From assembly GCA_029718625.1 (NCBI GenBank), contig CM056391.1, positions 9,841,004 through 9,905,003 of the forward strand: a stretch of 64,000 nucleotides of DNA, written 5' to 3'. Shown piece by piece: positions 27,048-38,416 of this stretch. Each line of letters opens with the position of its first letter. The first letter of the stretch is position 1. A program made the translations under genes and the position numbers. The stretch comes from Synaphobranchus kaupii. Lineage: Eukaryota > Chordata > Actinopteri > Anguilliformes > Synaphobranchidae. A model generated the notes under the pieces. That model was given only the letters and a program-made list of their open reading frames with translations. It searched no databases and was not told where the DNA came from.

Positions 27048-27223
27048 TAGGCTTGTCCAACCTTATCCAAAAAACACTAGTGTAGGTTCAGGTTTAATGT
27101 AGGCCAGCAATAAAACTTGAGTTAATTAATCCAAATCACACTGAAGACGATGTGGTTTAATCAGGTGCCACAACGCTGGATAAAAAAAACAACTCTTTTT
27201 GGATAAGGTCGAGACACCCCTGA
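27048..27223. mobile_element. MITE with about 27-bp terminal inverted repeats
   Basis: The left end (ggcttgtccaaccttatcca) matches the reverse complement of the right end (ending tggataaggtcgagacaccc). The total length is about 175 bp and the interior is AT-rich with no coding capacity. This is a non-autonomous DNA transposon; the superfamily is not certain, though the ends resemble hAT-type. Confidence 0.7.
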
Positions 27224-27414
27224 GGTAACTAAATGATTAATTGAGAGTATTAAGGAACTATTATATTTGTTGACTGCAAAAAAGAAATGGCTCCAGAAAG
27301 TCCTGTAGCAATCTTTTAGTGCTGGAGGAACATTTTTTGGTGCTAATCGTGACGTAACCAATGCCGTAGTGCTTATGTGATGTGAGAGTGGTGCTCAGAG
27401 TCCACCCCAGAATT

Positions 27415-27505
27415 TTTATTATAATAATAATAATAATAATGTGCAATTTGTATAGCACATTTTCATACAATGAACTGCAGCCCAAAGTGCTTTACATTTA
27501 AAATA
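27415..27505. repeat. LINE/SINE 3' tail
   Basis: An (ATA)n run joins gtgcaatttgtatagcac...caaagtgctttacattta. This 'stretch-to-tail' sequence is shared by many fish non-LTR retroposons. It is a 5'-truncated relic. Confidence 0.65.
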
Positions 27506-27540
27506 AATATATAATTTGCTATATAGTTTTCTACCTTACT

Positions 27541-27740
27541 CTACATAAAAACAATGCCAGTGACCACCATAACGTTTGGGACAAAGACATGTTTTTTTTC
27601 TTGATTTGGCTCTGATTACAAATCTGAAATTGTGGGGTACAAACAATTTGTGTGCGGTTAAAGTTCAGATTCTCAGCTTTTATTAAAGGATGTTTTTATA
27701 CATTTTGTTTTCACCATATACTGCCTACATTGCTCTCTTC
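27541..27740. mobile_element. Tc1/mariner-like fragment
   Basis: Contains the phrases aacgtttgggacaaagacat, ttcttgatttggctctg and ttctcagcttttattaaagg, which I recognise from a common fish Tc1/mariner-type inverted-repeat region. No transposase frame remains. Confidence 0.6.
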
Positions 27741-28794
27741 AAGGTGATGCTCGAAAGAGGAAATTGCATCACTGGGTACAGGTCGCATGTCGCATGTTCT
27801 TGGAATAAAAATAGTGAAAAAAGGATTTTCATTAGGCTAATGAAGATCGCAAACGAATTAGTTACTCTCCTCAGCTTGGTGCATGTAGAAACGATACTCA
27901 AGCCACGGTGGGTGTCTTGCCAGGTACTCACCTATATTGTTCGTGTTGGTTTCTGTATTATCAGGGGTTTCACTGACAAAAAAGCAGCTCCCACTGTCAC
28001 CATTCTCCCCAATCTCATTTACATTTGCATGGAAAAAAGATGAGATCTTTACCTAACCCTTTTTTTTTGGTGGCAAGCTCCTCTTATTGAAGATGACATT
28101 ATCATTTAGCTAGGCTAGTTATTTGCTTCCTGAGGTAAATCCCGACTCCACTCAAGCCAAGCAGCCAAACGTAGTGAGATAACCGCCAATAACCGCCAAT
28201 AAAAATGCTGTAATTCCATACTTTGAGTTGGTTACTAACTGAGGGGTGTCCACACACTCCCCAAATGCTGAATCGTTGATCATTTCCGAAGACGGATTGG
28301 CTCAAAATGGAGCACTTACACTAACAAATTTTCTATTGATTTTTAAATTATAGTAAATTCGTTTTCAAACAATAACATTGCCATATTATATTTATTTTAT
28401 ATTTGTAGGCGGGCAGCTCACTTTACCTAAGGTATTGAAGGGAAAACCCTGCTATGAAAATGTCTAATAGCTGTGTATACTGTGCCTGCCTTTCTGCTGA
28501 TTGCAAATTACAGTCTTGCCTAACTGAATAGGTACATTACTTCACATGTTTTATTTAAAGCAAGCCAGAGGCGTAGAAACAAAGGCCTATCTTCTGAACT
28601 GTGTTAAGATGGCAATGTGATAAATATATAGTTATAACAAACAGTTCTTACTTTAGCTAAGCTGATTGGAAAAAAGCATCCAAGGTGTCAACACAGCAGA
28701 CCAAACAACCAAACCATCATGCTATGACCAGATAAACTCGCGTAGCCATCAATGTCAACTCCAGCTTTATGCAGCCATAGAAATAATATTGTGA

Positions 28795-28890
28795 TGTTTG
28801 TATTAAACCTATAATTTAATATAATTTACATTATAACATTTAGCAGACATGTTTAAAGTGCCTTCTACAGTGACGCTGGGGGTCCTACTG
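28795..28890. repeat. Degenerate retroposon tail
   Basis: The string atttagcagacatgtttaaa followed by gtgccttctacagtgac resembles the 'CATTTGGCAGACGC-TTTTATCCAAAGCGACTTACA' tail shared by many fish retroposons, but is diverged. A similar reverse-oriented trace (gctttggataaag) is near 20,240. Confidence 0.4.
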
Positions 28891-30299
28891 GATGGATAGG
28901 AAGGTGACTGGTAAGCTAACAGTTGTGCCATCTTTAAATTTACCTCCTCCTGCTCTGCTATTTAATTTGTAATACCAAAGTATCTATACCCATCTCAAAG
29001 CATCTTCCAAATGAATGTAACATAATAATAATGCAAGATCTGGCACTGGACTGGTCAAGCCTAAATTCAAACATCTCTGCCTCTAGAACATGACCTAGCA
29101 AGCCGTTCCACACACTGATTAACTCTCAGTGTAACAGAAAAAGAGAGAAAACAACTTCCTGAGATCAGTGTAAATCCATCAGATAGTTCCATCTGTGAGA
29201 GCTGCTTCATCTCTGAACTTTCAACTTTCCCAGACAAACGCTTACGACAACCAGAGTTCTGCCACTGGTTTTGGATTCGGTGTGTCACCAAAGTAGACCA
29301 AAACGCAGGAGTAGGCTACGAAGGGGTTTCGATTTGACAGTTTTGCTAATGCCATTTCCCCTATCTGTGCGAGCTGTTGAAGGCTAATACGGATGGGTAG
29401 AGAAGCTCGGCCCACAACAATATCAACTGCAAACAGTACTCTAGCCCAACCAAAAAAAACAAAAAAAAAAACAACCAGGAACAGCTTGCAAGGCGTACCA
29501 GACGATGCAACAACTTCAAAGTGCTCAGACAGGCAAAGCGGAGTGCTCTGGAGCGCATGCTGTTTTCTGAAGGTGTGCTACGGTAGCCCGTCCAACTCTT
29601 TAAAATGAGTGGAATAAAAATTAAAAATAAAATAATAAAGAAAAAGTATTGTTATCTGAAACAAAAAAAAGTTTCCGTAACAACGAGTAGCCTACTGTTC
29701 CAGTGATTCCTCTGCAGCACACAAAAGACACCATACGGCTGGATGGCTTTTCTTATGACGACAAGCTACTCTACCAATAAAAGTAAGTATTCACTTACAG
29801 ATTCTACTATACTTCTCAAATAAATTAAAAACAAACGGAGTGTGGGGAAAATCAATGTAATCAAGCTGAAAAGATACATTTAAAATATCATAGCTTCTTT
29901 TCAGTATTTGTCATTAACTAATTGCTAATGCATTTTTAAAAGTGTTTTTTTTTTTTTTATTGCTATTTTTTCTTTTTTATTAATTCTAGTTATTACTAAA
30001 CTGGTCAAATGGTGAGTGTGAAGAACAAAGGGCTACTATTTCCATTTGATCGTGGCTGATAGGTAATGACTAAAGCCATGGATCCGGGTATTAATGTCTT
30101 TACGGCTAAACCGGTCACCATTGGGCGTGGATAAAACTCACTGGTGGAAGCGGCGGAATGGCAAATCCGCGCCCTGATTTCCCTGTTGCCTGCAATGATT
30201 TAGCACAAGGTGATAGTCTCAGGTATACCAATTAATTGTTTGACTAACGGCATACATCGCCAGACATGCATCCCTTATGCTGAGTGAAGCTCGGCTCTC

Positions 30300-30990
30300 C
30301 AGAGAGAGGTGTTAATTACAATCCCACGGCACATTCAGAGGCCGAGAGGAGGCCGCCGTTGCCGCCGTTTTCGGGAGAGGCGCCGGCTCCGTAATTTGAT
30401 CTTACATGGCTCCCTTCGTTTAACATTCTGTCCCGTTACGATGCAGGTGTTGCTCTCAAACTCTGAATGATGCTTGAATGCTAATGTGCCTCTGTAATAA
30501 GGCGTTTGAAGTGAAAAGCACACAGTCGCTGAATCATAATGCCTAAATCCCCTCTGAATTACTCCCGGCTCCCGCCGACAACGCGCACGGCATCCGCAAG
30601 GTCCATTTTCTTCTCACCCTTTTATTTCCCCCCCCCCCCATCTCTTTTCACCTCTTTTTCGCACCGCACGTACCTTTTTTTCCATCCCCTCCTCATCCTC
30701 GCCTTTAGCATTCAATCTATTCTGTCGGCCTTAGCGGTCACCAGCATGGCTTTTGATACGGAGGCAAAGAGAATCTTCAAACGCGCAAACGTGTGGGAAA
30801 ACGTAAAGCTGTGGGAAAGGGAGAGACAACGGAATCCACACAGGCATGAAGGTGGATTACTGGCCCAGGCCTCCGAACGGGATGCAGGCACAATTCCAAA
30901 ATCCTGGTTTTTCCAAGCGAGCGAGAGCCGAGGTGGAAGTCGGACGCCATTTCGGCAGCCAAGGTTTTTAATGCTGTTTAGGCTCATTGC
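30300..30990. other. CpG-rich patch, candidate conserved element
   Basis: GC-rich sequence (gccgccgttgccgccgtttt near 30,350) passes into unique balanced sequence through about 30,600, then pyrimidine-rich sequence. A frame across 30,539-31,000 has no known domain. It may be regulatory. Confidence 0.35.
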
Positions 30991-32937
30991 CCAACCCTAA
31001 CTGCTCGTACTCGCGGACCGACTCAGAGTCAGAGAAGCTTGCGTTCTTTTGCATGGAATAGCCAATGCCTCAAAATAATAGGAAGAGTAGAATAATGCAT
31101 TTACGTATTTGAAATAAATAGACTTCTAAACATTCAGCATTTACACCATAGATATACACTTGAGATAGTATCCTTCAGTCACCTAAGCTATATCATGGCA
31201 TAATTAAACAAACAAAGGTTTACTATATCATTGCTTGCATAAAAATTAAATACAAGATGTGACACAAAGAGTCATTGCTTTGTTGTATGCAGAAACCCAT
31301 TAGACATTAAAACAAAAAAAAAACTTAAAGGGAGAATAAATCGAAAGCGGTTCCTTTGTTGCAGCCATTTCACGTTTGCTTTGCTGTTACTCTCCCTCCC
31401 CCTCTCCCAACGCACACTCTTTATTTCCCCTTTCTCTCCATCCCTCTCTCTTTCGCTTTCTTAGTTTTCTGCAAAAATAGAATGCAATTAGCCTTTGAAT
31501 ATTAAACTGTGTTTGATTGCACGTAGAAAAACACAAAGTAAATAGACTTTATAATGGCTTGAACATCAGGTGGAACTTTGCCCGGCTTTATGTTATTCAG
31601 TAAACCATTAGACTTGCGCTTCAGGCGCATTAGTTTTCTGAAGAAAATATATATAATTACAATGAGAAAGGGCCATGGACTTGTAAAGTGGGTAATTCCA
31701 CAATGCCCTAGCTGTGCAGTAAAGGAAACTTGTTTCTAAAACAATAATTTTTATCTATTTAATTAAGAAGTAAGTGCGCCACAGAACCGAAATATAATCT
31801 GCCATAAGGCATAATAAGATTCCTAAAATTGCCAAGAGTGCAATGTCCTTTACTACCAGCAAGTCAGCATTCAAAATGGAAAACAACCAGTTTAGCCACA
31901 TCATTACAGACTATTTGTGGATTATGTTTGGATATGCTTTCCATCTCAGTGGGTGGTAAAAGCAAAAGCACCTTTATAGGCTCAGCTCCATGCTTGAAAC
32001 TAAATGAGTTTTCACAGCTAAATCCAAAAATATGTGTCTCTCTGTAAACATGCCATTTAGTGGTGAATGTCCTCTAAGTCTATAAAATAAAATAAAAAGT
32101 TTTCGAGGATTATTAAAAACCTACACCAAACACAGCTAAACCACATTAGATTAATTTTAATATACACAACGGAGCTGGAATTTCAGAGGCAGCTGCTCTA
32201 GAAATAATTTGGCTTGAATTAACAAGGCAGAGAGGAGAGGTTAAACAATGGTAGCCCCCCACCGTGAAACAATGTATACCTTTTAGTATTTAAAGTCTGA
32301 AAAGGTTCTGTATGACTGCCATCATTGTATTTAAACCGCTTGTGCCAAATGTACATAATGTATCCATGTATGTATGAATGAAGCAATATATAAGTAAATC
32401 ATAGCATTGCTGTCCAATATGAAATGGTATTTGAAAGAGAAAACACGCACTCTAAAAAAATATCAAATCCCAGATGTTTATCAATTAAATTTTCAAAGAA
32501 CCATTCAGTTAGTGCTGTCTCATTTTGATATTTATTCATCAAAGCACTGGAACCTACAGTAAATCAATAGCAGTAGATTAGATAAGAGAGCGCTGAATTA
32601 AGAGATGTTATAAATATGGAATCTTTAAGCGTATTATGTACCCACAGCCACAGCGGTTTGCACACAAATAGGCACGGACACATTTGTATCTTTGGCATAT
32701 TAACATTGTTCTTGTTCGTTGTGTCTGCATACTGCTTTGTAGTGATTCAGTTAGACACTTGACCGTGACCCTCGCTGTAAACATGTCCGAATATATACAG
32801 AGTTTAACTTTGATCAGTGGCCTACAGTAACTGTGAGTTCACTCTGACCTTCCTCTGCCCCTTACAGTGATGCATTCACTGTCACACTCACTAGGGAGTA
32901 ACACACAATATCTCTCTCTGTGCATTTATTTCTTTCT

Positions 32938-32940
<3 letters not shown>

Positions 32941-32969
<29 letters not shown>
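32941..32969. repeat. (CA)n microsatellite
   Basis: A short uninterrupted CA run. Confidence 0.93.
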
Positions 32970-32971
<2 letters not shown>

Positions 32972-33735
32972 TCAAATGATTAAATTCATAGAGAACTGCA
33001 GTAGGTGAAGAATATGAGGAACTAACAGTGGCCTACTGGTTCTGCATTTTCATACTTGCTAATGTCACTAAGAGATTGATCGGGGGGGAAACCAATGGAA
33101 AGATGCTGCTTACAGTTTAAACAATGATGCCATCACTCTTCTCTGACAGTTCCCATCTGATCAATATTCAGACAATATGATTTTCTTTATATTACACCCC
33201 AGTTCAACATGCACGTACTAGTAATGTGAATACTGTGAAATTGTATATGTTGAAGTATGTATGTTGCATATATTTTGCAGTATATGAATTGACAAAGAAT
33301 AGCGTTGTGTAGCATAGTTTCCTATATTTCACTTGAGGTGGATACAGGCAAGTCATGAAAATATAATAACTGGACAAATAAAAGAGACATAAAAACAAAG
33401 CTGGCTTCACAAAAGGTGCTCCTGACTTTGAAATAGATAAAAATATGTGTCGGGACAGCTGTGAGACTGACAGTAAGCCTCAGGAGAAAGCCAAGCTCCA
33501 AGTGAAGGCTGTCTAATCCTATTGATCCCCACATCAGAGCTCAGAGAGAGGTCCGTTTAGGTCTCCGGGGGATGTCGGTCAGTGTTGCACTGTGCCATAT
33601 TGCACCAGCGTACCTGCAGCACCCCCCAAATCCACTCCATGTCCCCCCGGCACACACGGCCAGCGGCCAGCGCCAGCGGGTCAGTGCGGACCACACGAGA
33701 ATCAAAAATGAACGCTCGCCCAACCGGCCTTCATG

Positions 33736-34066
33736 GTCAGAAAATGTCGCATCTCGTGGTCAGAGAATCACACGCGCGATCGCTCGCACGATTTCCCCTT
33801 GCGGTCAGAAAATCAAATGCGGCCGCTCACTTGACTGCCTCTCGCGGCCAACGCCTCAAGCATGCGGCTACTCACACGATTGCCTTTTCACCGTCAGAGA
33901 ATGAATCGTGGCCACTCATACAAATAATTCTCATGGTCAGATAATAGAATGAGGTCACTCACACAACTGGCATTCGCCGTCAAATAATCAAATATGTGGT
34001 CTCTTATACGACTCAAACATCTTGGCAGAGAATCAAATGTGCGGTCTCTCGTCTGACTGTCCCTTA
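33736..34066. repeat. Old 44-bp minisatellite, about seven diverged copies
   Basis: Units begin with GTCAGAGAATCAAATG-like sequence at about 33,759, 33,804, 33,847, 33,893, 33,936, 33,979 and 34,023, a period of 43-46 bp. Each continues as cggcc(a)ctcacacgactg. The copies are strongly diverged, so this is an ancient tandem array. Confidence 0.8.
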
Positions 34067-34068
34067 TG

Positions 34069-34073
34069 GTGTG

Positions 34074-34105
<32 letters not shown>

Positions 34106-34110
34106 TGTGT
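34069..34110. repeat. (TGCG)n microsatellite
   Basis: A tetranucleotide GTGC run directly after the 44-bp minisatellite. It is alternating purine-pyrimidine and so Z-DNA-prone. Confidence 0.95.
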
Positions 34111-34743
34111 AAATGTTTTTGAATCACAGACAACATTTATTTTTTTGTTGATGTCAGCAAAAACTTGAACAAAGATGAACTCATAGAATGTAAATTATGT
34201 AATACTTGCACGCATTTCTTACGCAAAGAGTGCCATGGCTTTGAAACTAAATTCCACCTTAAGTCTTTGGCAACCTACATAATATCTCCATAAGCACAAT
34301 ATAATGACATTCAGCGCTCATGAATATTCAGACTTCCAGAGGACCCCAGTCCTAATTTTAATTCCGGTTATAATACACATGAAACAATATTAATCAATGC
34401 TTTCAAAATGATATAGTGCTTATGCAACGACTCCACTTATACCTTGTAGTCATCTATCAGATAACCAAGCAAACTTTATTTTCAGTATTTTTCAACCCTC
34501 TTGTGTCAGCTATTTCCAGCATCTGCCTCCCTCTCCCATCTCCACCCTTAAAGCCTATTATTTTCTCTTTTTCGGTTTCTTCCACATTGGATGAAACAGC
34601 AACAACAACAACAACCTTGTTATCACGCCCAGGTGTGCAATCCTAATCATGGAGTCCGATCCAAGTTAAAATGGGTCAAATGCTTCAATGCGATTTAAAG
34701 TACTTGATAATAAATGTATTTTGTTCTCTTGTATTTTCGAACA

Positions 34744-34789
34744 TGCACGCACACGCACACGCACACACACACGCACACACACACACAGC
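34744..34789. repeat. (CA)n microsatellite
   Basis: A CA run with CG interruptions. Confidence 0.95.
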
Positions 34790-35626
34790 AGAAAGAATAG
34801 GTGGCAATACTGGACTGGATGAAGATATATAGCAGTTGCTTCAGAGCTCCTAGATTGTTTGGAAAACGCTGGGCTTTTATACAATAGATGTCTTATGAAT
34901 TGATTAGACATGGCACGATCACCAGCAAAATAAATTGGAGTAATAGGCCCTTGGCGATGTCATTCTTACTGAGAGGAGCCACTGATGTGGCTGGGGTGGG
35001 GCAACCTGACACAAAATGGCCGTCAGACTGACCTGCATGACCTCTGTTTCTTGCCGGTAGGGCATGGCTGCCGCATGCTATAGCCATCTATAGCTCTTGT
35101 CTTTCCACCCAGTCCATCCTTGCTGCTGGGAGCTCGTCGACCGTAACTAAACTGGCGACGCAAATGGTTGACAAGACCAGAAGTCTGACTGAAAAACCAT
35201 GCAGCGTTCCTCGTCACCTCCTCGCCGTTTCGCCAGCCTTTCCCTAGAAATCTGAAATGGCACCACCAGCCATTAATAGGTGAGGACGCTCAGCTTCTAA
35301 ATGTGGGTTTGACTCTAATTAATGGCGCAAGGCTTGGGCCGTCCTCTCACCCAAACAATATACAATATGCGTCCCGTAAAAACCACCCCACACAAAGTGT
35401 TTTGTCGTTTACCACTTGCGACTTGTCAGTCCCTCTGGGGAGTGTCAAAACGCATGTTTCCACACAGACGGGAATCAAACTTGATGGGACCGAAAACAAA
35501 CTCCTGTCAAAGTCCTTGCTCCTGTCAAAAAGTAGTCTATTTTTGATGTAATTTTATCATTATTTCCAGGGGAAGCGTGAGAAAAAGAAATAGGTATGTG
35601 ACTGGTTGGCAAAAGTGCCCCCCCCT

Positions 35627-35627
<1 letters not shown>

Positions 35628-35682
<55 letters not shown>

Positions 35683-35699
35683 ACACACATACACACATA
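35628..35699. repeat. (CA)n microsatellite
   Basis: A CA run, ending in CATACA variants. Confidence 0.96.
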
Positions 35700-35719
35700 A
35701 TTCTAATTCCCCTGCTCTA

Positions 35720-35890
35720 ACGCTCCTAACGATCGGGGCAGAAATGATGACTCAAAATTATCGACTTGGATCAAAGCCATTAAAACGAGACCCCAGCAGT
35801 TTGCTTTGTCGTCTGATTAACCATCAGAAGCTAGAATTTAGTAAGAAATTTCAGGCCCAGAGACGTGGGGGGGGATATTTATCTGCCGAT
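35720..35890. other. Candidate conserved non-coding element
   Basis: Unique, repeat-free sequence with ggatcaaagccattaaaacg and gattaaccatcagaagctag. TCAAAG is a possible TCF/LEF-type core. It is the last unique sequence before the gap. Confidence 0.3.
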
Positions 35891-35999
35891 TGAAAACAAA
35901 GTGCATTGACAATTTAGTAGTTCAAGGGAAAACGTTAATGTCTCATTGCCCAGCACTAAGAGAGATTCAACTTGGATCAAAGATGATATATTCATATTT

Positions 36000-36499
36000 N
36001 NNNNNNNNNNNNNNNNNNNNNNNNNNNNNNNNNNNNNNNNNNNNNNNNNNNNNNNNNNNNNNNNNNNNNNNNNNNNNNNNNNNNNNNNNNNNNNNNNNNN
36101 NNNNNNNNNNNNNNNNNNNNNNNNNNNNNNNNNNNNNNNNNNNNNNNNNNNNNNNNNNNNNNNNNNNNNNNNNNNNNNNNNNNNNNNNNNNNNNNNNNNN
36201 NNNNNNNNNNNNNNNNNNNNNNNNNNNNNNNNNNNNNNNNNNNNNNNNNNNNNNNNNNNNNNNNNNNNNNNNNNNNNNNNNNNNNNNNNNNNNNNNNNNN
36301 NNNNNNNNNNNNNNNNNNNNNNNNNNNNNNNNNNNNNNNNNNNNNNNNNNNNNNNNNNNNNNNNNNNNNNNNNNNNNNNNNNNNNNNNNNNNNNNNNNNN
36401 NNNNNNNNNNNNNNNNNNNNNNNNNNNNNNNNNNNNNNNNNNNNNNNNNNNNNNNNNNNNNNNNNNNNNNNNNNNNNNNNNNNNNNNNNNNNNNNNNNN
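36000..36499. other. Assembly gap, exactly 500 N
   Basis: A run of exactly 500 N, the usual placeholder for a join of unknown size. The right edge lies inside a minisatellite, so the array length is unknown. The left edge is unique sequence. Open frames running across the N block are meaningless. Confidence 0.99.
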
Positions 36500-37035
36500 A
36501 CAAAGCACTGCCACACAAACTAGAGATACACAAAGCACTGCCACACAAACTACAGAGACACAAAGCACTGCCACACAAACTAGAGATACACAAAGCACTG
36601 CCACACAAACTAGATACACAAAGCACTGCCACACAAACTAGAGACAAAAAGCACTGCCACACAAACTAGAGATACACAAAGCACTGCCACACAAACTAGA
36701 GATACACAAAGCACTGCCACACAAACTAGAGATACACAAAGCACTGTCACACAAACTAGAGATACACAAAGCACTGCCACACAAACTAGAGATACACAAA
36801 GCACTGCCACACAAACTAGATACACAAAGCACTGCCACACAAACTAGAGACACAAAAAGCACTGCCACACAAACTAGAGATACACAAAGTACTGCCACAC
36901 AAACTAGATACACAAAGCACTGCCACACAAACTAGAGATACACAAAGCACTGCCACACAAACTAGAGATACACAAAGCACTGCCACACAAACTAGAGACA
37001 CACAAAGCACTGCCACACAAACTAGAGATACACAA
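36500..37035. repeat. 30-bp minisatellite
   Basis: About eighteen near-identical copies of a 30-bp unit containing acaaagcactgccacacaaa, with a 28-bp variant lacking one 'ga'. It begins at the gap edge, so the array is truncated by the assembly. Since 30 is a multiple of 3, long open frames appear on both strands; they are artefacts. Confidence 0.97.
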
Positions 37036-37149
37036 AGCAAATAGACACGAAGCAAATACATGAAGCAAATAGACAAAGCAGAGAGAAAAGTGAAAAGACA
37101 TGAAACTGAGACATACAGCAGAAAGACATGAATCAAACAGGCATGAAGC

Positions 37150-37428
37150 TAGAAACACAAAGCAGAGAGACTCAAAGCAGAGAGACTCAAAGCAGAGAGA
37201 CTCAAAGCAGAGAGACTCAAAGCAGAGAGACTCAAAGCTGATGGACTCAAAGCAGAGAGACTCAAAGCTGATGGACTCAAAGCAGAGAGACTCAAAGCAG
37301 AGAGACTCAAAGCTGATGGACTCAAAGCTGAGAGACTCAAAGCAGAGAGACTCAAAGCTGAGAGACTCAAAGCAGAGAAACTCAAAGCTGATGGACTCAA
37401 AGCTGAGAGACTCAAAGCAGAGTCACCA
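37150..37428. repeat. 15-bp minisatellite with three variants
   Basis: About eighteen copies of gactcaaagcagaga and the variants gactcaaagctgatg and gactcaaagctgaga, in irregular order. A multiple-of-3 unit keeps frames open on both strands (repeating QRDSK on plus, ALSLS on minus). There is no start context or unique flanking coding sequence, so I do not call a gene. Confidence 0.96.
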
Positions 37429-37429
37429 A

Positions 37430-38199
37430 GAAGACACATGATGACAAGATGCAGATACACAAAGCATCTTTCGGCAGTGTGGTGTCAGGCTGCTGTTCTG
37501 CTGGCAGTGGACTGTCCACACCGCAGCACATCTGTGCATGATATGGGCAAACACACGCCACCTTCAGTCTAATCCCCACTGAAGGCCAAAGGCTGACCAA
37601 GTGCATCCTGCTCAGCGTACTGAGCTTTCACAGAGCTGTCTCACTCAGATTAAGGGGGATTTACAGCAGAAAGTGATTCACTTTGCCAACTAAAAAACGT
37701 GCACCGTACCGGAGTGGATTATAGAACGAAAAGACTTTTATTGCACAATGCTGACAAACGAGGGGGCTTTGGAACCATGAAACTGAGTGCACATCGTGTA
37801 AAAGAGACATGTGACTAACATTCGCACGCCCAAGGGATTGGCAAGCAAAATCCCTGGGGTCCAGGGAACCCTGGGGGCCTCCGAAGGACTCCCAGGGAAG
37901 CCTCAGCAAAAAGGAAGAAATATGGTCCTTTATTACATATTTATATTGTAATAAATAGACATATAGAAAATGGTGCCCCGCTATGAACAAGACTCCAAAC
38001 ACAAGTGTATTAAAGAGCCACACCACTGCAGCCGTTTGGGGCTGTTGGATAAAGGGGTCACCCCATTTTATTGAGCCTGGAGGGTGACCTTTTTAAGGGG
38101 GCCTGTGACAGAGTTTGCTTCTGTATCCTGGATAGGATTGGACAGCGTGAAACGCCTCCCGCGTTCCCCGCAGTCTCCAGCAGGGGGCGCTGGAAGTAC
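37430..38199. other. pik3c2a intron sequence left of the last visible exon
   Basis: Unique sequence in which I searched for the next expected pik3c2a exon (the C2-domain segment corresponding to human YEKYYLICSLSHNG) and did not find it. It contains a polyadenylation-like gtaataaatag near 37,950 and the CTCF-type site at 38,177. Confidence 0.6.
38177..38193 (+). promoter_or_regulatory. CTCF-type site
   Basis: CCAGCAGGGGGCGCTGG matches the core CTCF consensus (CCASYAGRKGGCRS). It starts 8 bp inside the intron that follows the exon ending at 38,200. Confidence 0.6.
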
Positions 38200-38416
38200 C
38201 TGCTGACCCAGGCGTTGGGGATGCCGTGCACGGCGAACAGGGTGAACTGCAGGTGGTCCGTGGTGCCCGAGGCCTCCTTGCTGCTGCGGCCCTCCTCGGG
38301 CTGCCGCTCGGGCTGCTGGGATACGACTGGGCAGAAGGAGCGGAGGTAGAGCGTGGCCAGGCCGTGCACCGCAGCGGTGAGCCCGCCCAGGCTGTCCTCC
38401 ACGGGGCCGACGCAGC
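38200..38416 (-). CDS. pik3c2a: pik3c2a coding exon 11: linker and start of PI3K-C2 domain
   Basis: Residues 661-732. It reads [20 protein letters not shown]... to [20 protein letters not shown], matching human ...INQLTAAIYDLL... and [20 protein letters not shown]. The acceptor is C14 then ACAG at 38,417-38,434; the donor is AGCAG|GTACTT. It ends in phase 2 and is the last exon found. The coding sequence is GC-rich and carries a [13 protein letters not shown] insert typical of a fast-evolving linker. Confidence 0.93.

Larger units (their letters stand above)
1..35999. other. Gene-poor region, no recognisable exons
   Basis: I looked through both strands for conserved protein segments and found none. 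The open frames are short, compositionally odd or made of simple repeats. In particular I found no exon of the missing half of pik3c2a (no DRHNDN or HIDFG kinase motifs), although that gene points into this region. The block is mostly AT-rich with CpG-rich patches near 0.9-1.2, 17.0-17.3, 18.9-19.8, 22.4-23.4, 23.5-23.9 and 30.3-31.0 kb. Stretches not listed separately hold only unique AT-rich sequence in which I see nothing specific. Diverged single exons or non-coding RNAs could have been missed. Confidence 0.7.

Noticed and set aside
30539..31000. 153-codon open frame
   Set aside because: Starts in pyrimidine-rich repeat-like sequence; no family similarity, and the opposite strand is equally open.
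35879..37160. Very long open frames on both strands across the gap and the minisatellites
   Set aside because: They run through 500 N and 30-bp or 15-bp repeats whose length is a multiple of 3; the repeated VCVAVLCVSL and ALSLS peptides are repeat artefacts.
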